Below, piece by piece: positions 27,161-37,050 of a DNA stretch of 64,000 nt (position 1 is the first letter of the stretch; every line of letters starts with the position of its first letter). Origin of the DNA: DATBJG01 sp963790545 (GTDB taxonomy: Bacteria > Acidobacteriota > Vicinamibacteria > Vicinamibacterales > JAMQPK01); contig CAWBPA010000020.1 in NCBI GenBank assembly GCA_963790545.1, positions 62,001-126,000 of the forward strand, read 5' to 3'. A model generated the notes under the pieces. The model was given only the letters and a program-made list of their open reading frames with translations, was not told the origin of the DNA and did no database searches. The translations under genes were made by a program, and so were the position numbers.

Positions 27161-28537
27161 ATGCACCTGCTTCTGATCGGCGTCAGCCATCGAACGGCGC
27201 CCATCGAGCTTCGCGAGCGGCTGGATTTTTCCGCCCGGGGGCTCGACGAGGCGCTGGCGGCATTGGCTGGACGGCCGAGCGGTGCGGAAGCGGCGGTGCT
27301 CTCCACCTGCAACCGTGCCGAGGTTTATCTGGCGTGCGAGGACCTCGATCGAGGACGGGGCGATGCCGAGCAGTTTTTTGCCGATTTCCACCGTCTGCCG
27401 CACGAGGAGCTCAGGCCGCACCTGTACGTCAAGACCGACGCGGACGCCGCACGTCATCTGTTCCGTGTCGCCTCGGGCCTCGATTCGCTGGTGGTGGGTG
27501 AACCGCAGATCCTGGGGCAGGTCAAAGAGGCGTACGGCCATGCCAGCGCGCAGCAGACGACGGGCCCGCTCCTGAACCGGCTGTTCACCTCGGCATTCGC
27601 GGCGGGGAAACGAGTGCGCGCCGAAACGCGGCTGGCGGAGGGTGCCGTCTCGGTCAGTTACGCCGCCGTCGCGCTTGCGCGCAAGATTTTCGGAGACCTC
27701 AAGGACCGAACGGTCCTCGTCGTAGGCGCCGGCGAAATGGGCAAGCTCACGGCCCTGCACATGAAATCGCAGGGGATTCGGAAGATGCTCATCACCAGCC
27801 GGACGGCTGCGCACGCCGACGGGCTCGCGCAGGCGATGGAAGCGACCGTCGTGGCCTGGGAACGACTCTCACACGCGCTGAGCGAGTCGGACATCGTCAT
27901 TACGGCCACCGGCGCCAGCGCGCCCATCATCTCCCGGTCCCTGGTCGAGAACGCGATGCGACGACGGCGCCATCGTCCGTTGTTCGTGATTGATATTGCC
28001 GTTCCGCGAGATGTGGATCCGAAGGCGGGCAACATCGAACAGGTCTTCCTGTACAACATCGACGATCTTCAGGCGGTGGTCGTCGAGAACGTGTCACGGC
28101 GAACGGCAGAAGTCGAGCAGGCCGAAGCCATCGTGACGGAGGAAGTGGACCGCTTCAGGAACTGGATGCAGTCGCGCGGCGCCATCCCGACGGTCGTCGC
28201 ACTGCGACAACGGTTCGAGGCCGTGCGGCGCTCGGAGCTGGAACGGCTCGAGCCGAAGCTGTCCGGCCTCTCCCCTGAAGCTCGGGCGCGCGTCGACGAG
28301 GTGACGAGGCTGATCGTTGAAAAGTTGCTGATCAATCCGACCGAGCAGCTCAAGAACCTCTCTGACGGCGAGACCATTGCCGCGTACGCCGAAGTCCTCA
28401 ATCGTCTCTTCGATCTGTCGCGGACCGGGCAGGAAGATTCGACCCTTCAGAAGGAACTGACCGCGGCGTTCGCGACACCCAGTCACCGGGCAGAACAACC
28501 CAGGCCGACTCCGGCAAAGACCTCGTCCTCCTCGTGA
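27161..28537 (+). CDS. hemA: Glutamyl-tRNA reductase
   Basis: 458 residues from ATG 27161. Reduces Glu-tRNA(Glu) to glutamate-1-semialdehyde, the first committed step of C5 heme synthesis. Catalytic Cys50 in LSTCNRAEVY; GLDSLVVGEPQILGQVKEAY; NADPH-binding VLVVGAGEMGKL at about 190; FVIDIAVPRDVDP; C-terminal dimerisation helices. The tail is Ser/Thr/Pro-rich (PTPAKTSSSS) and its stop overlaps the hemC start (GTGA). The window also encodes a tRNA-Glu whose charged form is the substrate. Confidence 0.96.
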   Translation: MHLLLIGVSHRTAPIELRERLDFSARGLDEALAALAGRPSGAEAAVLSTCNRAEVYLACEDLDRGRGDAEQFFADFHRLPHEELRPHLYVKTDADAARHLFRVASGLDSLVVGEPQILGQVKEAYGHASAQQTTGPLLNRLFTSAFAAGKRVRAETRLAEGAVSVSYAAVALARKIFGDLKDRTVLVVGAGEMGKLTALHMKSQGIRKMLITSRTAAHADGLAQAMEATVVAWERLSHALSESDIVITATGASAPIISRSLVENAMRRRRHRPLFVIDIAVPRDVDPKAGNIEQVFLYNIDDLQAVVVENVSRRTAEVEQAEAIVTEEVDRFRNWMQSRGAIPTVVALRQRFEAVRRSELERLEPKLSGLSPEARARVDEVTRLIVEKLLINPTEQLKNLSDGETIAAYAEVLNRLFDLSRTGQEDSTLQKELTAAFATPSHRAEQPRPTPAKTSSSS

Positions 28538-29515
28538 TCAGGCTCCGCATCGGCACTCGCGGCAGTCCATTGGCCCTCGTTCAGGCGCGCGAGGTGGCCA
28601 ACGTGCTGACGGAACGGGGCGACGCCGCGTGCGAACTGGTGATGATCCGCACGAGTGGCGATCAAATGGCGGATCAGTCACTGGCGACGCGGGAGGGAAG
28701 CGGCTGTTCGTCAAGGAAATCGAGGATGCGCTGCTGGCGGGCACGATCGACCTGGCCGTTCACAGCAGCAAGGATCTGCCCGTCGACCTGCCAGACGGCC
28801 TCGGGAATAGGCGCGGTTCTACCCGCGCGAAGACCCCGCCGATGTGTGGGTCGAACGCGAAGCGCGTCCGGGGACGTTCGACACGCTCACGCGCAGCGTG
28901 ATGGGCGGCACTCGAATCGGGACGGGCAGCGTTCGCCGAATCGCCCAGCTGCGCCCGCTCCTGCCCCAGGCCCGGTTCGAGCCTATTCGGGGAAATGTGG
29001 ACACGCGGCTTCGGAAACTCGACCGCGGTGACTACGATGTGATTGTGCTGGCATCGGCGGGACTTCGGCGGCTCAACCTTGCGCATCGCGTGACCGCTCA
29101 CGATTCCGGTCGACGTGTGCGTCCCGGCTCCGGGACAGGGGATCATCGCGATTGAAATCCGCTCGGACGACGGTGACTGCACGGCGGGCGCTCGCCGCTC
29201 TCGACGATCCGAGCGCCGCAACGGCTTTGACGACTGAGCGTGCGCTGGTCGCGGAGCTTGGTGGCGGGTGCCAGATGCCAATCGGTGCTCTGTGTCGGCC
29301 GATTGGTGACCCACGATGACGCGATCGAGATTCTCGCGACGGTCGCGTCGCTTGATGGAACACGGCTCGTTCGCTGCCGGCAGCAGGGGTCGCGACGGAC
29401 TTCGCAGGAACTCGGCCGGCGCGCAGCGCACGAGCTTCTTCGACAAGGGGCCGGCGACATTCTTGCCGAGGCGAAAGCCGAAGGCAGCAGCGTGGCCGAT
29501 CCACACGGGCCCTGA
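28534..29515 (+). CDS. hemC: Porphobilinogen deaminase (several frameshifts)
   Basis: Polymerises four porphobilinogens to hydroxymethylbilane. From GTG 28534: LRIGTRGSPLALVQAREVA and MIRTSGDQ. Then in other frames come GGKRLFVKEIEDALLAG, DLAVHSSKDLPVDLPDGL, REDPADVWVERE, GTGSVRRIAQLRPLLPQARF, NVDTRLRKLDRGDYDVIVLASAGLRRL, PAPGQGIIAIEIRSDD and the cofactor cysteine in LGGGCQMPIGA near 29265, with the end at 29515. At least four indels (about 28690, 28815, 29105, 29165 and possibly 29300) split it. All conserved segments are in order, so an active gene with sequence errors is the best reading. Confidence 0.85.
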
Positions 29516-29518
29516 CGC

Positions 29519-31075
29519 ATGCCTCATTCCAAAGCCATCGTCTACCTGATTGGAGCCGGCCCTGGCGATCCCGGGTTGATCAGCGTGCGCGGCTTGAAGT
29601 GTCTCGCGGACGCGGATGTGGTGCTCTACGATCACCTCGTCAACCCTCGCCTGCTTCGCTCCGCACGGACCAACGCCGAAAAGATTGACGTGGGCGCCTC
29701 CTCACCACAGCCGCTCGAGCAGGAGGCCATCTGTTACCTTCTGGCTGAAAAAGCACGGGAAGGCAAGACCGTCGCGCGCTTGAAGTGGGGGGATCCGTTC
29801 GTGTTCGATCGCGGCGGAGAAGAAGCCTTGTTTCTCCACGAGCAGGGCGTGCAGTTCGAGGTCGTTCCTGGAATTCCCGCGGCCGTCGGTGTTCCGAGCT
29901 ACGCCGGCGTCCCGGTGACCTATCCCGGGGCCGGTGATTCCCTCACCTTGATTCGAGGCTACGAGGACGAAGAAGACGCACTGCCGCAGGTGGACTGGTC
30001 GGGCCTGGCGCGTTTGAAAGGTACGATCGTGTGTTATGCCGGTGCCCGACAGCTGCCCGGCATCCTCCATGCGCTCATCACGCACGGGTGGGCCGAGGAC
30101 GAGCCTGCGGCGGTTGTTTACAACGGCACTCTCCCCACTCAGCAGACCATCCAGGGATCGCTTCGCGAACTGGAAACCATTGCCAAGCAGCCACCCCACA
30201 AGGGTGCGGCCATCCTCATCGTCGGCCGCGTGACGGCGTTCAGAGAGCATCTACGATGGTTCGACGAACGTCCGCTGTTCGGCAAGCGGGTGCTCGTGAC
30301 GCGCACGCGGGAACAGGCGGGCGACATCGTGGAGCGACTGGAGGCCCTGGGTGCTGAAGCCGTGGAAGCGCCAACGATACGCGTGTTGCCACCCGAGGAC
30401 TACGGCCCGCTCGATGAAGCCATTACCAAGGTGTCCAGCTTCAATTGGGTGGTGTTTACGAGCGCCAACGGCGTGGACTCGTTCATGCGGCGACTGCAGG
30501 CAAGCCCCGGCGACGTTCGGGAGCTCAAGGGCGTACGGCTGTGCGCCATTGGACCGGCAACGGCGGACCGTCTGCTGCAGCACGGCCTGAAGGTGGATTT
30601 GGTGCCGCTCGAGGACCGAGCAGAAGGGATTCTGCAGGCGCTGCAGGCGATCGGCCCACTGGAAGGCCAGCGATTTCTCCTGGCTCGTGCCGATATCGCT
30701 CGCGAGGTGCTCGCCGACGAACTGCGCAAATCCGGCGCCGAGGTCAAAGAAGTCACGGCTTACCGAACGGCGCTCGCCGAAGTCGACCGCGAGGAGGATC
30801 CGGATGTCTATGCGATGCTGCTCGAAAAGCGCATCGACGTCGTCACGTTCACGAGCGCATCAACCGTCAGGAATTTCGTCCGCAACTACGGGGATGATGC
30901 AGCTCAGGATCTGCTTCGCTCGACCGCCGTCGCGTGTATCGGGCCGGTGACGGCCGAAGCAGCCGAGCAGTGCGGGATTCACACGGCAATCATGCCGGAG
31001 CAGTACACGATCCCTGCTCTGGTCGATGCAATCGTGGCATACTTTTCCAGACACGAAAAATCATTAATGACTTAG
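29519..31075 (+). CDS. CobA-HemD fusion: uroporphyrinogen-III methyltransferase / synthase
   Basis: 518 residues from the start at 29519. The N-terminal half (1-245) is a SUMT methylase: VYLIGAGPGDPGLISVRG, DVVLYDHLV, ARLKWGDPFVFDRGGEEA, VVPGIPAAVGVPSYAGVP. The C-terminal half (about 255-510) is uroporphyrinogen-III synthase: GKRVLVTRTREQAGDIVERL, NWVVFTSANGVDSF, CAIGPATADRLL, VVTFTSASTVRNFV. HemD closes the ring to uro'gen III; CobA methylates it toward precorrin-2, so one polypeptide sits at the branch between heme and siroheme/corrinoids. The usual GGDPF of the SUMT loop is WGDPF here. Starts 3 bases after hemC. Confidence 0.93.
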   Translation: MPHSKAIVYLIGAGPGDPGLISVRGLKCLADADVVLYDHLVNPRLLRSARTNAEKIDVGASSPQPLEQEAICYLLAEKAREGKTVARLKWGDPFVFDRGGEEALFLHEQGVQFEVVPGIPAAVGVPSYAGVPVTYPGAGDSLTLIRGYEDEEDALPQVDWSGLARLKGTIVCYAGARQLPGILHALITHGWAEDEPAAVVYNGTLPTQQTIQGSLRELETIAKQPPHKGAAILIVGRVTAFREHLRWFDERPLFGKRVLVTRTREQAGDIVERLEALGAEAVEAPTIRVLPPEDYGPLDEAITKVSSFNWVVFTSANGVDSFMRRLQASPGDVRELKGVRLCAIGPATADRLLQHGLKVDLVPLEDRAEGILQALQAIGPLEGQRFLLARADIAREVLADELRKSGAEVKEVTAYRTALAEVDREEDPDVYAMLLEKRIDVVTFTSASTVRNFVRNYGDDAAQDLLRSTAVACIGPVTAEAAEQCGIHTAIMPEQYTIPALVDAIVAYFSRHEKSLMT

Positions 31076-31128
31076 CGACTAGTGATTGCAAAATCACAAA
31101 TAGGATTTCCGAATGCGCTCCTGTCGAT

Positions 31129-32109
31129 TTGAGAACCACGTTGCAACTGACGCGTCGAGCCCGGCGGCTTCGTCAGTCTCCCGGTATTCGATCGCTCGTC
31201 CGGGAAACCCGCCTCTCGCCAGAGATGTTCGTGTATCCACTCTTCGTTTGTGAGGGAGAGGGCGTCCGGCGCGAGGTGCCGTCGATGCCCGGGGTCTTCC
31301 AGCTGTCGGTCGATGAAACGGTGCGCGAAGTGACGGCGGCCGCCAGCGACGGTGTCTCAACGGTCCTGCTGTTTGGCGTACCGGACCACAAGGATGACAT
31401 GGGGTCGGCGGCGTACGACGCCCAGGCGCCCGTCCAATCGGCAATCCGGGCTATCAAGCGCGAATCGCCACGGACCGTCGTCATCACGGACGTCTGCCTG
31501 TGCGAATACACATCGCACGGCCACTGCGGTGTGATTGTCGATCAGGATGTCGCCAACGATCCGACCGTCGAGCTGCTCGTGAGAGCGGCCGTTTCGCATG
31601 CCGCCGCCGGGGCCGACATCGTCGCCCCCTCCGACATGATGGACGGGCGCGTGGGAGCCATTCGCCAGGCGCTCGACGGGCGCGAGTTCCAGAAGGTCGG
31701 CATCATGTCGTACGCCGCCAAGTACTGCTCCGGCTTTTACGGACCGTTCCGCGATGCCGCCGATTCGACTCCAAAGTTCGGTGACCGCCGCACTCACCAG
31801 ATGGATCCGGCGAACGTCGAAGAGGCGTTGCGCCAGGTTGCCCAGGACATCGAGCAGGGTGCCGACATCGTCATGGTGAAACCTGCCCTTCCCTATCTGG
31901 ACGTCGTGTGGAGGGTCAAGGAGCAGTTTGGCTATCCGACGGCTGCCTATCAGGTCAGCGGCGAGTATTCGATGCTGAAAGCAGCCGCGCTCAATGGCTG
32001 GCTCGACGAACCGCGCGTCATGATGGAAATGCTGACGGGAATCGCACGCGCTGGCGCCGACATCATCATCACCTACTACGCCCGCGACGCTGCGCGCGTT
32101 CTCAAATAG
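31129..32109 (+). CDS. hemB: Delta-aminolevulinic acid dehydratase (zinc type)
   Basis: About 326 residues. Joins two ALA to porphobilinogen. Both Schiff-base lysines are seen (SYAAKYCSGFYGPFRDAADS and DIVMVKPALPYLD). The cysteine cluster DVCLCEYTSHGHCG marks the zinc-dependent class. The start is uncertain: a TTG at 31129 precedes RTTLQLTRRARRLRQSPGIR, which resembles a natural N terminus; the frame has no closer ATG. An ATG at 31113 is out of frame, so a further indel is possible. Confidence 0.94.
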   Translation: MRTTLQLTRRARRLRQSPGIRSLVRETRLSPEMFVYPLFVCEGEGVRREVPSMPGVFQLSVDETVREVTAAASDGVSTVLLFGVPDHKDDMGSAAYDAQAPVQSAIRAIKRESPRTVVITDVCLCEYTSHGHCGVIVDQDVANDPTVELLVRAAVSHAAAGADIVAPSDMMDGRVGAIRQALDGREFQKVGIMSYAAKYCSGFYGPFRDAADSTPKFGDRRTHQMDPANVEEALRQVAQDIEQGADIVMVKPALPYLDVVWRVKEQFGYPTAAYQVSGEYSMLKAAALNGWLDEPRVMMEMLTGIARAGADIIITYYARDAARVLK

Positions 32110-32115
32110 CGCAGC

Positions 32116-32287
32116 AAGCAGGCCTAGGCCTGCGCCACGCCTGGATACGGCAGGCCTAAAGGCCTGCGCTACGTACGCTCAGTCGCCCTGCCGTGCAGTA
32201 CGCTGAGGCAGTACGTAGCTCAGGTCTTTAGACCTGCCGGACAGGACGTTACAGGCAGTACGTAGCGCAGGTCTTTAGACCTGCCGC
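32116..32287. repeat. Cluster of four REP-like hairpins (GTAGCGC family)
   Basis: Four copies: about 32116-32137 (partial, inverted), 32150-32175 (inverted), 32215-32240 (plus) and 32251-32287 (plus). The inverted copies use arms AGGCCT, the plus copies AGGTCT/AGACCT. Each has an inner palindrome around TTTA or TAAA and the head GTAGCGC or GTAGCTC. They fill the 194-base gap between hemB and hemL, and the last copy ends five bases before the hemL -10 box. Confidence 0.8.
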
Positions 32288-32290
32288 GTC

Positions 32291-32296
32291 TATAAT
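32291..32296 (+). promoter_or_regulatory. Perfect -10 box 7 bases before hemL
   Basis: TATAAT at 32291-32296 and ATG at 32304. Initiation about 7 bases downstream would give a leaderless hemL mRNA. The -35 position falls inside a REP hairpin and shows no consensus. Confidence 0.6.
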
Positions 32297-32303
32297 CCCC
32301 CGC

Positions 32304-33621
32304 ATGCGTCGCTTTTCCTCGAAGACTCCAAAATCAGCAAAGCTGTTCGCACGCGCGCAGCAGATCCTTCCAGGTGGCGTGGACAGTCCGGTCCGTGCGT
32401 TCAAGGCCGTGGGTCGCGACCCGCTGTTCATCAGCCGGGCTGCTGGATCGCGCATCGAGGATGTCGATGGCCGCACGTACATCGACTACGTCATGTCATG
32501 GGGACCGCTCATCCACGGCCACGCGCCGCGTGGCCTGACGAGAGCCCTTGAAAAGACCGCCCGCAGCGGAACGAGCTTCGGCGCACCTTCCGAACTCGAA
32601 GTCCGACTGGGCGAACACGTTCGTCGGCTCATGCCCTCGCTCGAACGGGTTCGGTTCGTGAATTCCGGGACCGAGGCGGCGATGAGTGCTGTTCGGGTCG
32701 CGCGGGCAGCGACCGGGCGCGACAAGATCATCAAGTTCGAAGGTTGCTATCACGGTCACGCCGATCCGTTCCTGGTCAAGGCGGGATCGGGTTTGATGAC
32801 ATTCGGGGTCCCAACGAGCCCCGGCGTACCGGCGGCCGCCGCCGCAGACACATTGCTGGCGACCTACAACGATCTCGGCTCATGCGAACGTCTCTGCGAA
32901 ACACATCGCGGGGAGATTGCCGCCCTCATCATCGAGCCCATCGCAGGAAATATGGGGGTCGTCCCACCTGCAGCTGGCTTTCTGCAAGGTGTCCGCAATC
33001 TGTGCGATCGCCACGGCATGCTTCTCATCTTCGACGAGGTCATTTCCGGATTTCGCGTCGGGTCCGGGCGGGGCACAGGGCTGCTTCGGGATCAGGCCCG
33101 ACTTGACCTGCCTCGGAAAAATCATTGGCGGCGGGCTGCCGGTGGGGGCCTACGGCGGACGTGCCGATCTGATGGACCTCGTCGCGCCAGCTGGACCTGT
33201 CTACCAGGCGGGGACGCTCTCAGGGAATCCGCTGGCTATGACTGCCGGACTTTGGAGTCTGAGCGGGTTGTCGAAGAACCTGTATCGGAAGCTCGAACGG
33301 CTCGGAACGCAGCTGGCGGACGGTCTTGGGGACGCCGCCCGTCATGCCGGCGTATCGCTGCAGGTCAACGGGTTCGGGTCTGTGCTGACACCGTTCTTCA
33401 CCAGCCAACCCGTTCGCAATTATCAAGGCGCGCTTTCATCCGACACGGCGCAGTACGCCACATTCTGCCGCGCGATGATCGCACGCGGCGTGTATCCGCC
33501 ACCGTCGCAGTTTGAAGCGTGGTTCCTGTCGGGATCGCACTCGGACCGCGACGTTGAGGTCACAATCCGCGCGGCGAAGGAGGCCATGGAGGAAGTCTCA
33601 AGTCTGAAGTCTGAAGTCTGA
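32304..33621 (+). CDS. hemL: Glutamate-1-semialdehyde 2,1-aminomutase (frameshifted)
   Basis: PLP enzyme converting glutamate-1-semialdehyde to ALA. From ATG 32304: PGGVDSPVRAFKAVG, DYVMSWGPLIHGHAPRG, VRFVNSGTEAAMSAVRVAR, KFEGCYHGHAD, FDEVISGFRVG. The frame changes near 33075, then GGAQGCFGIRPDLTCLGKIIGGGLPVGAYGG (split here by the break) contains the PLP lysine in CLGKIIGG, and TLSGNPLAM follows. The last residues (SSLKSEV) and the stop at 33621 are supplied by a 7-bp word array. No Shine-Dalgarno is seen, which fits a leaderless mRNA. Confidence 0.93.
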
Positions 33622-33666
33622 ACTTGAGACTTCACTTGAGACTTGAGACTTCAGCCTTGAGACTTG
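33592..33666. repeat. 7-bp word array bridging hemL and rseP ends
   Basis: AAGTCTG repeated three times in register, then the complementary ACTTGAG/ACTTCAG words four to five times, giving a long imperfect hairpin. It begins inside the hemL coding end and stops one base before the rseP stop codon. A position between convergent genes suits a two-way terminator. Confidence 0.8.
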
Positions 33667-34997
33667 CTATCGCCAGGGCATGAGGCCTTCAATCCATGTA
33701 ATTTTCGTCAGATCGTTGTAGATCACGGTGACCATCAGCATCATCAGAAGAACGAAGCCAGCCAGGAACATCTTCTCCTTCACCCTCATGCTGAAGTCGC
33801 GACGCGCGAGCCCCTCGAGCGCCATGATGAAGATGTGACCGCCATCGAGGACGGGGATCGGCAGCAGGTTCAGAATCCCCAGATTGAGGCTGATCACCGA
33901 CATCAACGACAACAGGGAAACCCAGCCTGCCTGCGCCGATTCGCCGGAGAGCTGCATGATGCCAATCGGTCCCATGAGCTGCTTGGGCGAGGCCTCGCGC
34001 GTCAGCAGATCCCAGACCGTTTCGAAAATCATGGTGGAGAGACCCCACATCCGCTCGAGGCTGAGTCCAATCGCCTCGATCGGCCCCGGCTCGACCTTCT
34101 TCGATCTCGTCCCGAAGATACACACCCACCCGACCGACATTTCCTTCGCGACCGGAAACCATCGTGATGTCGACACGCTGCCCCTTCCGCAGAAGGGTCA
34201 ACGTAATGGGCATCTCCGGCTTCTTTTCAATGGCCTCAATCAACTGTTGACGGAAGACGATCGGTTCGCCGTCCATCGCCAGCACGTAGTCGCCCGGCAT
34301 GACCCCGGCGCGCTCGGCCGGGCTTCCGGGCACGAGCGACGGGATCTCGGGATGCACGTTCGGGAGAACGCCGACTTCGCCCACCTCGATAGCGTCCCTG
34401 AGGTTTCGGGGTGACGGTGACGGTCATTTCCCGGCCTTCCCGCAGGAAGGTAATCGGGAGAGCACGGTTGGGGCGAGTCCCAACCATGAGTAGAAACTGA
34501 TCCCAGGTCGGCGTCTCGCGCCCGCTGACGCTGACGATCCGGTCGCCCGGCCGCAAGCCCACCTGCTCTGCTGGCGATCCCGGCATCACGACGCCGACGA
34601 CCGGAGGCTGATCCTGGAACGCCGGGACGTCGGCGCCTTGCATCAGGACGATCGCCATCACGACGACGGCGAGCACAAGATTCATGGCTGGTCCCATGAT
34701 CAACACCTGGAACCGTTGCCATTTGGTTTTTGACAGGAATTCGTCTGCGGAACCGCTGCGGGGGTCTTCGGGATTCTCGCCAGCCATTTTGACGTAGCCG
34801 CCGAGCGGGATCACGCTGATGCAATAGTCGGTATCGCCGCGACGAAAGCCCACGAGACGTGGGCCAAAGCCGAGCGAGAACTTGAGCACGCGAATGCCAA
34901 GGCGCTTGGCCATCACGTAGTGGCCAAGCTCGTGGACGAAAATGAGCACGCCGAGCACGAACGCGAACGCCGCAACAGTCTGGATAGATGTCAGCAA
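33667..34997 (-). CDS. rseP: RIP metalloprotease RseP (frameshifted)
   Basis: Site-2 protease that cuts anti-sigma factors and remnant signal peptides in the membrane. From 34997: zinc motif HELGH in helix 1 (LGVLIFVHELGHYVMAKRLG), GFGPRLVGF, IPLGGYVKMAGE, PDZ1 (GSPAEQVGLRPGDRIVSV). The frame changes near 34410 to PDZ2 (GSPAERAGVMPGDYVLAMDG) and again near 34140-34160 to the C-terminal helices with the third zinc ligand (LLPIPVLDGGHIFIMALEGL). Joined length about 444, normal. End of the uppS-cdsA-dxr-rseP group; a target could be the anti-sigma at 38800 (inference). Confidence 0.92.
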
Positions 34998-35004
34998 AGA
35001 ACCC

Positions 35005-36177
35005 TCACACTCCCAATTTTAACCTCCGGCCCGCATCCGCCACCAGCATCTGCGCGTGTTGACGCGCCCAGCTGTCCAGCGTACGCACCTCGTCTATAGA
35101 ATTGGCCGGAATTCCTGTATACGCCTCGAGCGCTTGCTCGATCAAGCGTGGTATAGACGTAAAGCCCAGAGCACCTTCGAGAAATGCCGCAACGGCCACT
35201 TCGTTGGCTGCGTTCAGCACGACCGGATACCCGCCGCCCGCTTCCAGCGCTTTGTACGCCAGCCCCAGGCACGGAAAACTTTCGACATCCGGCTTTTCGA
35301 ACTCCAGTGATCCACATGACGCCAGATTCAGCGGTGGAATGGTCGAGGCCCAGCGCTCGGGATAGGAGAACGCGTACTGAATCGGAAGCCGCATGTCCGT
35401 AGACCCGAGCTGCGCGATAACCGATCCATCCACCAGCTCCACCATCGAATGCACGATTGACTGAGGATGGATCACCACCTCGATTTGCGACGGACGCACG
35501 TCGAAGAGCCATCGCGCCTCGATGACTTCAAGGCCCTTGTTCATGAGCGTCGCCGAATCGATGGTGATCTTCCGACCCATCCGCCACGTCGGATGCCGAA
35601 GTGCATCCTCCGGGCCGACCGTTTCGAGCGACTGCAACGTGCGACCACGAAACGGCCCGCCCGACGCGGTGAGAATCAATCGATGCACGTCGCCGTGCGG
35701 CCTGGCGTGCAGGCATTGATGGATCGCGTTGTGTTCACTGTCAACTGGGAGAACGGCCACACCGTGGCGGGCAGATGCCGCCATGACCAACTCCCCCGCC
35801 ATGACCAGCACTTCCTTGTTGGCGAGCGCGATGGTCTTTCCGGCCTCGATTGCGGCCAGGACCGCCTCGAGTGCTGCGGTCCCCGATGACGCACACAGCA
35901 CCAGATCGACATCCGGATGCGTCGCGACCGCGACCAGTCCGCTGATACCTGCGCCCTTCGTGCTGACGGACGGCGGGAGCACGATGCGGCTCAGTGACTC
36001 AGCCGCTGCCATCGCAACGGCCCGCGGACGAAACCGGGCCACCTGCGCGGAGAACATCTCAATGTTCTGGCCAGCCGCGAGGCCCACGACCTGGATCCGA
36101 TCCGGATGAGCCGCGACAACATCCAGTGCGCTCTGACCGATGGATCCGGTCGAACCGACAATGGCGATGCGTTTCAT
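35005..36177 (-). CDS. dxr: 1-deoxy-D-xylulose 5-phosphate reductoisomerase
   Basis: 390 residues. Second step of the MEP isoprenoid pathway (DXP to MEP, NADPH). NADPH fold IVGSTGSIGQSALDVV at residue 5; NKEVLVMAGELVM; PVDSEHNAIHQCL; SGGPFRG loop over the active site; GRKITIDSATLMNKGLEVIEA. Full length, no break. 7 bases from the rseP start; supplies isoprenoid units for UppS encoded two genes upstream. Confidence 0.97.
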   Translation of the reverse strand: MKRIAIVGSTGSIGQSALDVVAAHPDRIQVVGLAAGQNIEMFSAQVARFRPRAVAMAAAESLSRIVLPPSVSTKGAGISGLVAVATHPDVDLVLCASSGTAALEAVLAAIEAGKTIALANKEVLVMAGELVMAASARHGVAVLPVDSEHNAIHQCLHARPHGDVHRLILTASGGPFRGRTLQSLETVGPEDALRHPTWRMGRKITIDSATLMNKGLEVIEARWLFDVRPSQIEVVIHPQSIVHSMVELVDGSVIAQLGSTDMRLPIQYAFSYPERWASTIPPLNLASCGSLEFEKPDVESFPCLGLAYKALEAGGGYPVVLNAANEVAVAAFLEGALGFTSIPRLIEQALEAYTGIPANSIDEVRTLDSWARQHAQMLVADAGRRLKLGV

Positions 36178-36243
36178 ACAGCAGCAGGCAGCAGCCGGCT
36201 CACAGCTAGCACGAGACTCCAGGTGGAAGGATGCAGGCCAGCT

Positions 36244-37026
36244 TCAGATGCCATATTTCACAAACACGTAATACACGGGCGCGGCAAACAGGAGCGCGTC
36301 GATTCGATCGAGAACGCCGCCATGCCCAGGGATCACGCTCGATGAATCTTTCGTCCCGGCGCCCCGTTTGAGCAACGACTCGAAGAGATCGCCAACGATC
36401 CCGACGATGACGACGGCAAATCCAAGAGCCGCACGCCACGGCAGGCTGGTGCCTGACAGCCACCACTGGCCGGCCACGACCATTGTCGCGGACCCAAAAA
36501 CAACGCCCCCAAGTGCCCCCTCCACCGTCTTCTTGGGGCTGATGTCCGGAGCGAGCAACCGGCGGCCAAGGGCGCGGCCTGTGTAGTACTGCGCGGTATC
36601 GCTCACGACCACCGTCACGAGCAGCAGTAGAACGGCTGTGCGGCCAATCTCGGCATGGATTGCGACAAGCGCGCCAAGAGGGAGACCCAGATAGAGTGCC
36701 GGTAACAGTGACGCCGCCACATCGTGCAGCGCGGTCGCCTGTGATCGTCGGGAACCGAGGACCATCGCGCCAAGTGCCACGAAAGCCGCCATCAGAATGA
36801 CGTGGACCGGTGTTCCGGGAGCTACCATGGCCGCACAGGTCAGCATCGCCGCGGCGCACGAGGGCACCCTCTGAACTCGGGCGTTCTGTCGATCGGCCAG
36901 CGCGGCGTACTCGACGAATGCCCCCAATACAACGATTTCGGCAATTCCCAGCAAGACCAGTGCTGGGAGCCACCATACGGCCGCCAGAACCGCCGCGCCG
37001 AGGACGGCCCCGCTAAGGATGCGCAT
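36244..37026 (-). CDS. cdsA: Phosphatidate cytidylyltransferase
   Basis: 260 residues, multiple helices. Makes CDP-diacylglycerol from phosphatidate and CTP. Signature near the C terminus: SPKKTVEGALGGVVFG, then GDLFESLLKRGAGTKDSS and PGHGGVLDRIDALLFAAPV with the metal/CTP aspartates. Full length. 66 bases separate it from dxr. Confidence 0.95.
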   Translation of the reverse strand: MRILSGAVLGAAVLAAVWWLPALVLLGIAEIVVLGAFVEYAALADRQNARVQRVPSCAAAMLTCAAMVAPGTPVHVILMAAFVALGAMVLGSRRSQATALHDVAASLLPALYLGLPLGALVAIHAEIGRTAVLLLLVTVVVSDTAQYYTGRALGRRLLAPDISPKKTVEGALGGVVFGSATMVVAGQWWLSGTSLPWRAALGFAVVIVGIVGDLFESLLKRGAGTKDSSSVIPGHGGVLDRIDALLFAAPVYYVFVKYGI

Positions 37027-37050
37027 TGCTGGGGAAGATGGGCGTCCTTC

